NCBI GenBank assembly: GCA_902791025.1
Contig: CADATZ010000001.1
Location: 372,001-436,000, forward strand
DNA: 64,000 bases
From: an uncultured Chloroflexota bacterium
GTDB lineage: Bacteria; Chloroflexota; Anaerolineae; Anaerolineales; Anaerolineaceae
Direction: 5' to 3'
Below, in pieces: positions 34,121 through 43,058 of the stretch. Each line of letters starts with the position of its first letter. Position 1 is the stretch's first letter. The notes under the pieces were generated by a model. That model was not told the origin of the DNA. It made no database searches and was given only the letters and a program-made list of their open reading frames with translations. The translations under genes were made by a program, and so were the position numbers.

Positions 34121-35299
34121 TTATAATTTCATAACTTTTCGTGTGACATAAGCTGCTGCTTTATATATCGGGTTTTCCAGGGTTTTTCCAGCTTCCTTCA
34201 GCATTTTGCGGATCTCAATGTGCTGCGGGCAGTGTTTTTCGCATTTCCCGCATTCAACGCAATTGGAAGGTGAAGTAGAATCCCGCCGCAGCGCGGAGGT
34301 CATGAAGTAAGATTTTTCCGCAGTAAGAAGGCCCTGACTTTTCGCCATGTTATAGGCAAAGAAGATTCCCGGGATATCCACATTCTTTGGACAGGGCATG
34401 CAATACCGGCAGCCGGTACATCCGACAGCCATATGAGAAAGGATCTCTTTCACGACTTTCTGCAGGATCTCCTGATCCGCCTCGCTCAGCATCCCCGCGT
34501 ATGCTTTATCAGCGGAAGCGGTATTATCCTGAACCATCTCAAGAGAATTCATCCCGGAAAGCACGACGGTAACCTCGGGCTGGTTCCACAGCCAGTCGAA
34601 GGCCCATTGCGCAGGCGTTCGGGGAGTATCTCCGGAAGAAAGCAGTTTGAGCGCGGATTTTGGCAGCCCGTTCACCAGCCGTCCGCCCCGCAGCGGTTCC
34701 ATGATCACAACCGGGATCCCTTTTGAAGCCGCATATTTCAGTCCATCCCGTCCTGCCTGGCTGGTTTCATCCAGGTAATTGTATTGGATCTGGCAAAAGT
34801 CCCAGTCATTGGCATCGACCAGCTTGCAGAACATATCCGCATTGCCATGATAGGAAAAACCGATCTGACGAATCGCTCCGGAATCCATTTTCTTCCGGAT
34901 CCAGTCGCGAATACCTAATGCTTCGAGCCGCTGCCATGTAGGAAGGTCCGTGAGCATATGCATCAGATAGTAATCAATATGATCCGTACGCAAGCGTTTC
35001 AACTCTTCATTAAAGGTCTTTTCGATGCCATCCAGATCCTTCATCAGATAATGCGGAAGCTTCGTTGCGATATTCACTTTATCCCGCACATGATTCCGCT
35101 CAAAGATTTCTCCTACAGCTGCTTCGCTGCCCGGATAAATATATGCTGTGTCAAAATAATTAACGCCGGCATCAATGGCGGCAAGCAGTTCTTTTTCAGT
35201 TTTTTCAATGTTGATCTTTCCCATCTGCTGCGTGAAACGCATGCAGCCATATCCCAGGATGGAAAGAGGATTTCCATGTTTATCATTCCGATATTGCAT
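34121..35299 (-). CDS. Aldo/keto reductase with C-terminal 2[4Fe-4S] ferredoxin-like domain
   Basis: 392-residue NAD(P)H oxidoreductase. AKR barrel: LGYGCMRFTQ, AIDAGVNYFDTAYIYPGSE (catalytic Asp and Tyr), the catalytic Lys in NIATKLPHYLM and His in YYLMHML. The C-terminus carries Cys-rich motifs CTGCRYCMPCPKNVDIP and CVECGKCEKHCPQHIEI. This fusion is common in anaerobes and suggests electron transfer from ferredoxin; the substrate is unknown. SD AAAGGAG precedes the ATG. Confidence 0.93.
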   Translation of the reverse strand: MQYRNDKHGNPLSILGYGCMRFTQQMGKINIEKTEKELLAAIDAGVNYFDTAYIYPGSEAAVGEIFERNHVRDKVNIATKLPHYLMKDLDGIEKTFNEELKRLRTDHIDYYLMHMLTDLPTWQRLEALGIRDWIRKKMDSGAIRQIGFSYHGNADMFCKLVDANDWDFCQIQYNYLDETSQAGRDGLKYAASKGIPVVIMEPLRGGRLVNGLPKSALKLLSSGDTPRTPAQWAFDWLWNQPEVTVVLSGMNSLEMVQDNTASADKAYAGMLSEADQEILQKVVKEILSHMAVGCTGCRYCMPCPKNVDIPGIFFAYNMAKSQGLLTAEKSYFMTSALRRDSTSPSNCVECGKCEKHCPQHIEIRKMLKEAGKTLENPIYKAAAYVTRKVMKL

Positions 35300-35315
35300 A
35301 AAGCTCCTTTGTTAT

Positions 35316-35351
35316 TAAAAGGGGATGTCCGCATAATACGAATCATCCCCT
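35316..35351 (-). terminator. Hairpin with short T-run upstream of the AKR gene
   Basis: Perfect stem AGGGGATG/CATCCCCT with a 16-nt loop, then TTTTAAT on the minus strand, 17 nt before the AKR start. It may end MFS transcription or act as a leader attenuator. Confidence 0.55.
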
Positions 35352-35393
35352 GACAATTATTCCCTCATTATTAATACTCAGAACTTGATTGGC

Positions 35394-35454
35394 GCACATG
35401 GGGACAGGCACAGCCGTGCGGGCTGCGCCGCACTGCATGCCAGTCCCCATGTGC
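35394..35454 (-). repeat. Palindromic dispersed repeat, copy C
   Basis: GCACATGGGGACAGGCACAG at the left and CATGCCAGTCCCCATGTGC at the right, same orientation as B. The centre differs (GTGCGGGCTGCGCCGCAC) and is itself palindromic. Flanked by CTCAGAAC at 35379. Confidence 0.9.
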
Positions 35455-35484
35455 TTCTTACTTATTTATATTATATACTGTAAA

Positions 35485-36783
35485 TTAATTTTTTAGTACA
35501 GGCTGCTTATCCGCAATCGTAAGGAAGACAAAACCAAGAGCGAAAAAGACAGCAAGCGAAGCAACGGCTACATTGATCGTACCGCCGGCCAGTTTGACCG
35601 CGGCAATCAAAGCAGAGCCGAGGAATGAAGCACCTTTACTGAAAATGTCATAGATCCCAAAATATTCTGAAGAATTCTCAGCCGGGATGATCTTAGCGTA
35701 ATAGGAACGGCTCAGAGACTGGATAGACCCCTGGAAACAGCCGACACCAAAGGCAAGAATTCCAAAATGCAGCAAGGTTTTCAGTGTAAGCGCATAAAGA
35801 CAGACACATAAATACCCTACGATACAGACGAGGATCAGCCGGACAGTGTCATATTTCTTTGAAAGCTTCGCAAAAACCAGCGAACCGATCCAGGCGACGA
35901 CTTGTGTTGCAAGGAGGAAAACGACCTGTCCCACAGTCGGCAGTCCGAGATCTGTGCCGATATTGATGCAGTTATCGATAATCGTTCCGACACCGTCAAT
36001 ATACAGGAAAAACGCGATCAGGAAAAACAGCACCTTTTTGTTCCGCTTGAAAATATTGCCGAAGGTATTGAAAATCTTTTTGAAAACGGCACCAACTGAT
36101 CCGGCAGCTCCTGTAACATAATTCTTTTGACGGTAATTTTTCAATAAAGGAAGTGTTACGATCATCCACCAAATGGCTGTAACCCCGAAACCGATAATTT
36201 TTGAAAGACTTTCTGAAATCTTTCCGAGCATATCCGGTCCCATCACATAGGCAATCAAAGCGACCAGGAATGGAATACAGGAACCGATATACCCCCAGGC
36301 AAAACCGTAGGATGAAACCTGGTCAGCTCGTTCTTCTGTCGTTACGTCGTTCAGCATCGAGTCATAGATCGTATTTGCTGAAGTATAAAACAATCGCGTC
36401 AGCACAAAGATGATCAGGAAGGGAAGCCAGGCGTTGATAAATCCGTTGAGAACGCATAAACAAACGCCGACAGCAACAACGGTATTGAACATGACTTTAC
36501 GGCGGTCTTTATGATCCGCAATCGTTCCGATAATCGGGCCAATCAAGGCAACTATAATGGTAGTGATGGAAATTGCAAGGGAATAATAAGCCGTTGCCTT
36601 ATCACCTGTAAGTTTTCCGGGAGTGTCACCTATTGCGGTATTCTTGAACCAGATCGGGATCAATGAGCACGCAAGCATTGTATAGGCGGAATTTCCCACA
36701 TCGTAAAGCACCCAGGATAGTTCCTGTTCATTCAAATCCTTGAATATTTTCCAATTATTGATTTTTTTCAATATATTGCTCAT
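35485..36783 (-). CDS. MFS transporter, UMF1/Atg22-like
   Basis: 432-residue inner-membrane protein with about 12 helices. The N-terminus LNEQELSWVLYDVGNSAYTM and the segment GTIADHKDRRKVMFN between helices 2 and 3 match the UMF1/Atg22-like branch of the major facilitator superfamily; ERADQVSSYGFAWGYIGSC is also typical. These are thought to export small solutes such as amino acids; the substrate here is unknown. Flanked on both sides by repeat copies C and D. Confidence 0.9.
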   Translation of the reverse strand: MSNILKKINNWKIFKDLNEQELSWVLYDVGNSAYTMLACSLIPIWFKNTAIGDTPGKLTGDKATAYYSLAISITTIIVALIGPIIGTIADHKDRRKVMFNTVVAVGVCLCVLNGFINAWLPFLIIFVLTRLFYTSANTIYDSMLNDVTTEERADQVSSYGFAWGYIGSCIPFLVALIAYVMGPDMLGKISESLSKIIGFGVTAIWWMIVTLPLLKNYRQKNYVTGAAGSVGAVFKKIFNTFGNIFKRNKKVLFFLIAFFLYIDGVGTIIDNCINIGTDLGLPTVGQVVFLLATQVVAWIGSLVFAKLSKKYDTVRLILVCIVGYLCVCLYALTLKTLLHFGILAFGVGCFQGSIQSLSRSYYAKIIPAENSSEYFGIYDIFSKGASFLGSALIAAVKLAGGTINVAVASLAVFFALGFVFLTIADKQPVLKN

Positions 36784-36972
36784 ATTTCCCCTTTTTCGCT
36801 GTTGATCAAATCGTTTATTTTATGTTTATAGATTATACCAGACTGAATTTTAAATATCGTTGAGTCATTAGTTTTTTATGGTTTTAAAAGGTTATTGTTC
36901 TTTAGTCACATACTATTCCAATTTGCTCTTTGATTTCTTTTAATTAACAATGATATAATAAATTAAATATAT

Positions 36973-37068
36973 CTATTCAGGACGGAGCACGTGGGGACTG
37001 GCATCTTTTGCGGCGCAGCCCGCACAAGTGTGCCTGTCCCCATGTGCGTCGCTGCGGATTCTGAATAG
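36973..37068 (+). repeat. Palindromic dispersed repeat, copy D, with terminal inverted repeats
   Basis: Best-preserved full element. Core 36987-37047 (GCACGTGGGGACTGGCATC ... GTGCCTGTCCCCATGTGC) is framed by perfect 8-bp ends CTATTCAG (36973-36980) and CTGAATAG (37061-37068). It fills the middle of the 324-bp gap between MFS and prfA; the rest is AT-rich with no other signal seen. Confidence 0.92.
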
Positions 37069-37107
37069 TTACAATTTTTTATTATTGAAATATATACAAG
37101 GTGAACT

Positions 37108-38172
37108 ATGCTCGACAAAATCAACGCTATTGAAGCACGCTATAACGAGATCAATCAACTAATCGAACAGAACGTTGATGATTACAGCAAAACCAATGAG
37201 TTAATGAAAGAACGATCCGACATTGAAGAGATCGTAGAAAAAGGCCGTGAATATAAAGACGCCCTGCAGCAGATGGAAGATGCCAAAGAGCTTGCAGGCG
37301 GACCCGATCATGAGATGGCTGACCTTGCGCAAATGGAAATTGAGGAACTCAAGCCCCGCATCGAAACACTGGAAAAGGAGATTCGTTCCCTGCTGATCCC
37401 GAAGGATCCGCGTGATTCCAAGAACGTAATTGTTGAGATTCGTGCCGGAACCGGCGGTGATGAGGCAGCCCTTTTTGCCGCAGACCTTTTCCGTATGTAT
37501 ACGCATTACGCGGAAGCCCGCCGCTGGCATATCGAGATCCTTTCCGCCAATGAAATCGGTGTCGGCGGATATAAGGAAATCTCCTTTATGGTCAAAGGGA
37601 AAGGAGCCTACTCCCGTCTGAAGTTTGAATCCGGCACTCACCGCGTGCAGCGTGTACCGGTTACCGAATCCCAGGGACGTATTCATACTTCAGCCGTCAC
37701 GGTTGCTGTTCTGGCGGAAGTAGAGGATTTTGATATCCAGATCCCGGAAACTGACATCCGCATCGAGGTCTACAAATCCGCGGGTGCCGGCGGTCAGAAC
37801 GTACAAAAAAACTCCACTGCCGTCCGCCTGATCCATCTCCCAACCGGTATGGTCATCACCTGTCAGGATGAACGTTCTCAGCTGCAGAACAAGACCCGTG
37901 CCATGTCCATCCTTCGTGCCCGTCTGTATGATATGGAACAGCAAAAACGCCAGGAAGAGCTGGATTCCACAAGACGCGCGATGATTGGTACCGGCGACCG
38001 GTCTGAAAAGATCCGCACCTACAACTACCCGCAATCCCGCGTAACGGATCACCGCATCAATGTTTCATCCTTTAACCTTGCCGGTGTGATGAACGGCGAT
38101 CTGGATGTCTTTATTGACGAACTGATCCTTCGTGACGAAGCCGAGCGTATTGCCGTTTCTGCTGAAAATTAG
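37108..38172 (+). CDS. prfA: Peptide chain release factor 1 (RF1)
   Basis: Class I release factor for UAA and UAG. The codon-recognition motif PVT lies in RVQRVPVTESQGRIHTS and GGQ in SAGAGGQNVQKNSTAVRLIH. 354 residues, normal length, SD AAGGTG 6 nt before the ATG. It is followed by prmC, which methylates the GGQ glutamine; the pairing is widely conserved. Confidence 0.97.
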   Translation: MLDKINAIEARYNEINQLIEQNVDDYSKTNELMKERSDIEEIVEKGREYKDALQQMEDAKELAGGPDHEMADLAQMEIEELKPRIETLEKEIRSLLIPKDPRDSKNVIVEIRAGTGGDEAALFAADLFRMYTHYAEARRWHIEILSANEIGVGGYKEISFMVKGKGAYSRLKFESGTHRVQRVPVTESQGRIHTSAVTVAVLAEVEDFDIQIPETDIRIEVYKSAGAGGQNVQKNSTAVRLIHLPTGMVITCQDERSQLQNKTRAMSILRARLYDMEQQKRQEELDSTRRAMIGTGDRSEKIRTYNYPQSRVTDHRINVSSFNLAGVMNGDLDVFIDELILRDEAERIAVSAEN

Positions 38173-38200
38173 GATCCTTATCGCAAATCGGTGAATTCCA

Positions 38201-39043
38201 ATGAACCTGAGAGAAGAAATCCGGAGCATTTCAGCGGAACTGTCGGATATCACTGAAGACGCAGCGCTTGAAGCCCGTTTGATCATCCAAAAAGCTACAG
38301 GTCTTTCGAGACCTGTTCTTTTATCACATCCGGAGCGCGAAGTATCGGAAAAGGATCTGCTGCGTATCTCTGAAATGACAGAAAAGCGGAAAACCGGATT
38401 TCCTCTGCCATATATCCTCGGAGAATGGGAATTCTACGGGCATCCATTTTATGTAGATCCATCAGTTCTTATTCCCAGACCCGAAACAGAATTACTGGCA
38501 GATGAAGCGCTCGCCTGGCTCAAAAAGCATCCCTCTGTTGACAGCGGGTTTGATATCGGAACAGGATCAGGCTGTATTGCCATTTCACTGCTTTTGGCAA
38601 GACCTGACTTGAGAATGACAGCTGTTGATCTTCATCGTGAAGCCCTTTTTACGGCCTGCAGAAACGCGGAACGGCATGATGTCACAGATCGATTTTCTCC
38701 TGTACAATGCGATTTGTTTTCACCCTTTTCTATCCGGTTCTCTCTTCTTTGCGCCAACCTGCCCTATATTCCGACCGAAACGGTCTTGGAAATCGAGCCT
38801 GCCCGGTTTGAGCCGTTCAGTGCTTTAGACGGCGGGTCGGATGGATTCGAATTGTATCGTTTGCTTTTCGGTCAAATAGCTGATAAAATGAATGAGAAAT
38901 GTTTGATTCTATGCGAAATTGAATACCGGCAGCGGGATCTCGCTCTGCAGACGGCAAGCCTGTTTTTCCCAACTTGTTCAGCAGAAGTTCTGGAAGACCT
39001 TGCCGGACATCCGCGAATCCTGCGGATCGAGAACAATGGATAA
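38201..39043 (+). CDS. prmC: Release factor glutamine methyltransferase PrmC
   Basis: SAM-dependent enzyme that N5-methylates the Gln of the GGQ motif in RF1/RF2. N-terminal helical domain (EARLIIQKATGLSRPVLLSHPE), PYILGEWEFYGHPFYVDPSVLIPRPETELL, SAM motif FDIGTGSGCIAISLLLARPDL and catalytic motif CANLPYIPTE. The usual NPPY reads NLPY here, a variant known in some lineages and likely functional. 280 residues; 28 bp after prfA. Confidence 0.95.
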   Translation: MNLREEIRSISAELSDITEDAALEARLIIQKATGLSRPVLLSHPEREVSEKDLLRISEMTEKRKTGFPLPYILGEWEFYGHPFYVDPSVLIPRPETELLADEALAWLKKHPSVDSGFDIGTGSGCIAISLLLARPDLRMTAVDLHREALFTACRNAERHDVTDRFSPVQCDLFSPFSIRFSLLCANLPYIPTETVLEIEPARFEPFSALDGGSDGFELYRLLFGQIADKMNEKCLILCEIEYRQRDLALQTASLFFPTCSAEVLEDLAGHPRILRIENNG

Positions 39044-39053
39044 AGAAAACTGC

Positions 39054-39142
39054 TCAGAACGAAGCACAAGGGGACTGGCACCTTGTTGTTGCGCAGCCAA
39101 CACAAGTGTGCCTGTACTCATGTGCGTCGCCGCAGGTTCTGA
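39054..39142 (+). repeat. Palindromic dispersed repeat, copy E
   Basis: Core 39064-39125 (GCACAAGGGGACTGGCACCTTG ... shortened here) with right arm GTGTGCCTGTACTCATGTGC, framed by TCAGAAC (39054-39060) and GTTCTGA (39136-39142). Same orientation as A and D; it lies between prmC and the tsaC-like gene. Confidence 0.9.
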
Positions 39143-39169
39143 TCAGAAACAATATTTTATAATTGGCTT

Positions 39170-39790
39170 ATGAAAAAGATTTTTGATATCCAAAATGATT
39201 CCGAAGTAAAAGAAGCGCTGAAAGCCGCTTACGAGACACTTATTTCAGGCGGTATCGTCGCCATACCGACGGATACTGTTTACGGTTTTGCAGCTCTTGT
39301 TCATGATGAGACTGCAATTGAGAAACTTTATAAAATCAAGGAACGTGACCAGAAAAAATCTATCGCCGTCCTCTTGGGTGACGCTGAGCAGGCGCATCTG
39401 GTAGCCCATGAATTTCCGGCCAAAGCACAGCGGCTGGCAAAAAACTACTGGCCGGGCGCCTTGACCATTATTATCCGGAAGAATGCCGGACTGCCCGTGA
39501 ACCTTACCTCCAATGACCTTGTCGGTCTGCGTATTCCTGACTGTGAATTTACAAGGGAATTGATACGTCTCACTGGGCCGCTGGCGGTTACCTCTGCTAA
39601 CATATCCGGACAGCCTCCCGCGAAATCTGTCTCCGAGTTCATGGAGATTCTTGGTTCTCATTTGGATCTGATCATTGATGGAGGTCCCTGCAGCGGAGGT
39701 GTTCCATCTTCTGTCATCAATTGTGAAACAGAGCCCGCGGTTGTCCTGCGGGAAGGTGCTGTTTCCGCGGAGGAATTGCTGGCGTGCTGA
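39170..39790 (+). CDS. tsaC: L-threonylcarbamoyladenylate synthase (Sua5/YciO/YrdC family)
   Basis: Makes threonylcarbamoyl-AMP from Thr, bicarbonate and ATP for the t6A37 modification of ANN-decoding tRNAs. The 206-residue YrdC domain shows GGIVAIPTDTVYGFAALVHDETAIEKLYKIKERDQKKSI, NYWPGALTIII and LAVTSANISGQPPAKS. There is no Sua5 C-terminal domain. A prfA-prmC-tsaC order is common in bacteria. The symbol is by family; a YciO-like role cannot be excluded. Confidence 0.93.
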   Translation: MKKIFDIQNDSEVKEALKAAYETLISGGIVAIPTDTVYGFAALVHDETAIEKLYKIKERDQKKSIAVLLGDAEQAHLVAHEFPAKAQRLAKNYWPGALTIIIRKNAGLPVNLTSNDLVGLRIPDCEFTRELIRLTGPLAVTSANISGQPPAKSVSEFMEILGSHLDLIIDGGPCSGGVPSSVINCETEPAVVLREGAVSAEELLAC

Positions 39791-40893
39791 AACACAGAAT
39801 TGTCATTTTTGTTTTGATCCTTTCCGCATTTCTCTGCACGAGCTGTGCGTCGCTCACCCCTACCGCTATCCGTTACAAGGCGGTTCACTTGTGGGAAGAG
39901 CTTTTTTCCGAAGCGACCGTTACCATGCCGGTGCTCGTCACGTCCACATATACGCTCACCCCGACAAAGATCCCGACAGCTACGATGACACCCACAATTA
40001 CGCTTACGCCGACAAAAACGACGGTTCCATGGAGTAATTTCGTTCTGCCAACATTTGAAATTCTGGAGACACAGTCTCTGCCGCTTTCCGCCCGGGACAG
40101 CATTAACCAGGTCAAGGATATTACGATACCGGATGACACGATCCTGCAGCCGAACCAGATCTTTATCAAGTCTTGGCGCATGACAAACAGCGGATCAAAC
40201 ACCTGGGAAGATGGAACGAAATTGATGATGGATACAACCTTCAATACGGAGCTGCCGACCGTCGTCAAGGCAATATTCCTCAAAGAAAATGACTGGATCG
40301 ATTTCACTCCCGGCGGATGGGGTAGCCGTGTTTACAATGTCGCTGCCGGCACACAGGTCGACCTGGCTTTGCTCCTGCGGGCACCTTCACAGCCCGGGTC
40401 CTATCAAATCCAGTTCCGGCTTGTCAATACGGACGGGGAAATTATCAACACACCCTTCTGGATGCGCTTTTTCGTCGCCGGACCGACCGCTACACCATCA
40501 CCCGAACCCGTCAAAGGTACACCGACTCCTACGCAGGAACCCTATGACTGGAGCGGGCACTGGATTGTTCGGGAACCCTTCATCGCCGAAGAGGTTCGCC
40601 CGGTTCATGCCTGGCTGTATCAAAATGGAGAGGAACTTACGGGGTTCCTCTATGATACCGAAGGAAATCCGGTGATCATCAAAGGCGCTCTCTTTGATGG
40701 CGGCAGAACATTTAACGGCGAGATCTATTACCCATGGCAAAAACAAACCACTGCAGTCGTATGGCGGATGCAGATGAGCCGTGATCAGTTTTATGCGGTT
40801 ACGCCGCTGGGCGTTATGGATGAATCCGCTGTCTGCGGCGGAAGAGACGGCGCGAACCTGCCGGACTCCTGCGCACTGCCTGCCGGAGCCTGA
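39784..40893 (+). CDS. Lipoprotein with TP-rich linker and NBR1-type Ig-like domain
   Basis: 369-residue lipoprotein starting at a GTG overlapping the tsaC stop by 7 bp. Lipobox FLCTSC, then a Thr/Pro linker (TLTPTKIPTATMTPTITLTP), an Ig-like domain at about 115-235 (WRMTNSGSNTWEDGTKLMM; LRAPSQPGSYQIQFRLVNTDG), a second TP spacer and a C-terminal beta-rich domain (WSGHWIVREPF..., AVVWRMQMSRDQFYAV) that resembles modules binding or masking small ligands but is not recognised. Surface location is expected; function unknown. Confidence 0.87.
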   Translation: MLKHRIVIFVLILSAFLCTSCASLTPTAIRYKAVHLWEELFSEATVTMPVLVTSTYTLTPTKIPTATMTPTITLTPTKTTVPWSNFVLPTFEILETQSLPLSARDSINQVKDITIPDDTILQPNQIFIKSWRMTNSGSNTWEDGTKLMMDTTFNTELPTVVKAIFLKENDWIDFTPGGWGSRVYNVAAGTQVDLALLLRAPSQPGSYQIQFRLVNTDGEIINTPFWMRFFVAGPTATPSPEPVKGTPTPTQEPYDWSGHWIVREPFIAEEVRPVHAWLYQNGEELTGFLYDTEGNPVIIKGALFDGGRTFNGEIYYPWQKQTTAVVWRMQMSRDQFYAVTPLGVMDESAVCGGRDGANLPDSCALPAGA

Positions 40894-40899
40894 TGGATC

Positions 40900-41901
40900 A
40901 TGATCCATATTCCCAACGATAATCACGACCCTGCTTTGAACCTCGCGATGGAGGAATATATCCTGTCATCGTCCGGAATCATGGAGCCCGTACTGTTCTT
41001 CTATATCAACGCGCCTTCGGTCATTATCGGCCGTCATCAGAATACTTTGGACGAGATCGATATCAATTTTGTCAGGGAAAAGGGAATTCAAATTGTCCGC
41101 CGCTGTTCCGGTGGAGGCGCTGTCTATCACGACCACGGAAATTTGAATTACAGTCTCATCAGTCCCGGAGATTCAAAAGCTGTTGGTGATTTTTCAGTTC
41201 TTCTCACTCCAATTTTGAACGCTCTTCATGCCTTGGGTCTCCCGGCTGAGCTGGGAGGACGCAATGACCTGCTGCTGGACGGAGCAAAGTTCTCAGGGAA
41301 TGCTTATTATCATAATCAATTTGGATCTGTGACCCATGGTACACTGCTTTATGACACAGATTTGACTGTACTTTCACAGGCTCTGCGGCCTGATTTCCAA
41401 AAGTTGAAAACAAAGGGGATATCCTCGGTACGCAGCAGGGTCTGCTGCATAAAGTCTGCTTTGCCGGATATCAAAAGTATAGACGAACTGGAAGAAGCTA
41501 TTCTCCGGTTTTTTATGACTGAATTTGATTTATCTATCCGCAATTTCAGCCAAGATGATATGATGAAGATCCAAGAACTTGCCGAAAAACGCTATCGCAG
41601 CGATTTGTGGACTTACGGTCAATCTCCTGCATATAATATCCGGCATATGATCCGTCAGCAAAGCGGATGGATCGATTTCCGGGCTGATGTCAGGCAGAAC
41701 GTCATCCAAAATGTGCGGTTCTTTGGCGATTTTTTCTGTCCCGGGGATATCAGCAAGCTGGAAAACGCATTACCGGGAAACAGTTGGGAGAAATCTTCAG
41801 TCAGAGATTTGCTGGAGGCTATAGACTGGGATTCTTATTTCCCGGGTTATGCGTTAGATGCTTTTCTTGAAGAACTTTTCAACGGGAAAGGAGATGCGTA
41901 A
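40900..41901 (+). CDS. lplA: Lipoate-protein ligase
   Basis: Attaches free lipoate through lipoyl-AMP to E2 and GcvH proteins. The 333-residue protein has the biotin/lipoate A/B ligase fold: NLAMEEYIL, PSVIIGRHQNTLDEI, the lipoate-binding RRCSGGGAVYHDHGNLNYSLI, the catalytic Lys in DLLLDGAKFSGNAYY and GTLLYDTDL; a C-terminal accessory domain follows. It starts 6 bp after the lipoprotein gene. Its 3' end overlaps the convergent thiolase-like gene by 23 bp. Confidence 0.93.
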   Translation: MIHIPNDNHDPALNLAMEEYILSSSGIMEPVLFFYINAPSVIIGRHQNTLDEIDINFVREKGIQIVRRCSGGGAVYHDHGNLNYSLISPGDSKAVGDFSVLLTPILNALHALGLPAELGGRNDLLLDGAKFSGNAYYHNQFGSVTHGTLLYDTDLTVLSQALRPDFQKLKTKGISSVRSRVCCIKSALPDIKSIDELEEAILRFFMTEFDLSIRNFSQDDMMKIQELAEKRYRSDLWTYGQSPAYNIRHMIRQQSGWIDFRADVRQNVIQNVRFFGDFFCPGDISKLENALPGNSWEKSSVRDLLEAIDWDSYFPGYALDAFLEELFNGKGDA

Positions 41902-43036
41902 CAGCAGTCCCGCCAAGACCGCCGACACATTGAACAAAAGCGGTCCGGACATCTTCGATTTGGCATTTTCCGGCTTCTCCGCGGATCTGTAAGGCAGCTT
42001 CCGCAATCTGATAAGCACCGGATGCTCCCAGCGGATTGCCTCTTCCAAGACAACCACCCATAGAAGCATAGTATCTGCCGTCAGCTTTCCAACCTTCTCC
42101 GGAAGGAGCTAAACCAATTGCCTCTCTGATCAGGATCGCGTCTATGGAAAAGGCATCCCAAATTTCCCAGATATCTACTTCACTCTGAGCAATATTGGCG
42201 TGTTTGAAGGCCTTTTCCGCGGATGCTGCGCAGGAACCATAATGCAGCAGGTTCCGCCTGTCATGAAGAGATAATGGCGCAATAGCGTTGCCGCTTCCGA
42301 TGATTTTTACAGGAATATGGTCGTAATTTTCGGGTAGTTTATCTCTGCGTGTGATCAAAATCGCTGCAGCACCGTCCGCCAGAGCCGAGCAGTCATACAT
42401 ACCCAGGGGAGCGTTCGATATGGCTTGTTTTTGCAGCTTCTCTTTGTTCAGGCGCAGATGATAAAAGGCGTTTGGATTCCCGCAGGCTTGATTATACGAA
42501 TTTTCTGACATACAATCCAGAACTTCTCTGTCCAATCCATGCTCAACCATGTATCTTCGTGCGAGAAGAGCGGCACCTGAGGAAATTGTCATACCGGACA
42601 TCGTCTCATATTCGTAATTCAGCAGCAGGTCCTGTGTCTGGGTGGCTTTTGTCCCGGTATTTTCTGTGATTTTTTCAATACCCAGGGCTGCCGCGCAATC
42701 CAGAAAGCCGGATTTTACCGCAAGATACGCGGCACGAACAGCAGCCCCACCGGAGGCACCTCCGGCTTCAAAGGTACATGCTTCAGCGCCTGCAAGTCCG
42801 GATTCGTCAGCAATCAAAGCCGCCAGGTTGGTCTGATGGGTCAGAATGGAAGCAAATGCGTTTCCGACAAATAATCCCTGTGGTTTAAGCCCGCCGCTTT
42901 CTGTTATTGCAGCCCGTACAGCCCGGCTGCCCATCGTACGCAGAGAAATATCCCAATGTTCTCCGACCGGTACAAGTCCTATGCCCGCAATTACGATATC
43001 GTTTTTCTCAGAATTCATAAATCTGACCAATCCCAA
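41879..43036 (-). CDS. SCP-x/archaeal-type thiolase-like protein with altered active site
   Basis: 385-residue thiolase-fold protein (VEA-type N half, GRGNPLGASGAYQIAEAALQIRGEAG and QCVGGLGGTAVTHLL at the C-terminus), related to the archaeal acetoacetyl-CoA thiolase that works with HMG-CoA synthase. The family motif EAACASGG reads EAGGASGG here, placing Gly93 at the nucleophilic Cys, and the GHP motif reads GNP (Asn334). Both codons are unambiguous. It may be inactive, structural, or use other residues. Start uncertain: 43036, or Met at 43018. It is last in the HMGR-HMGS-thiolase operon. Confidence 0.85.
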   Translation of the reverse strand: MGLVRFMNSEKNDIVIAGIGLVPVGEHWDISLRTMGSRAVRAAITESGGLKPQGLFVGNAFASILTHQTNLAALIADESGLAGAEACTFEAGGASGGAAVRAAYLAVKSGFLDCAAALGIEKITENTGTKATQTQDLLLNYEYETMSGMTISSGAALLARRYMVEHGLDREVLDCMSENSYNQACGNPNAFYHLRLNKEKLQKQAISNAPLGMYDCSALADGAAAILITRRDKLPENYDHIPVKIIGSGNAIAPLSLHDRRNLLHYGSCAASAEKAFKHANIAQSEVDIWEIWDAFSIDAILIREAIGLAPSGEGWKADGRYYASMGGCLGRGNPLGASGAYQIAEAALQIRGEAGKCQIEDVRTAFVQCVGGLGGTAVTHLLSR

Positions 43037-43058
43037 TGGTTTTCCAAAAGTTTCCTGC

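Noticed and set aside
39054..39142. Plain Rho-independent terminator of prmC
   Set aside because: The hairpin has no T-tract on the plus strand and matches the dispersed repeat family over its whole length; it may still reduce readthrough.
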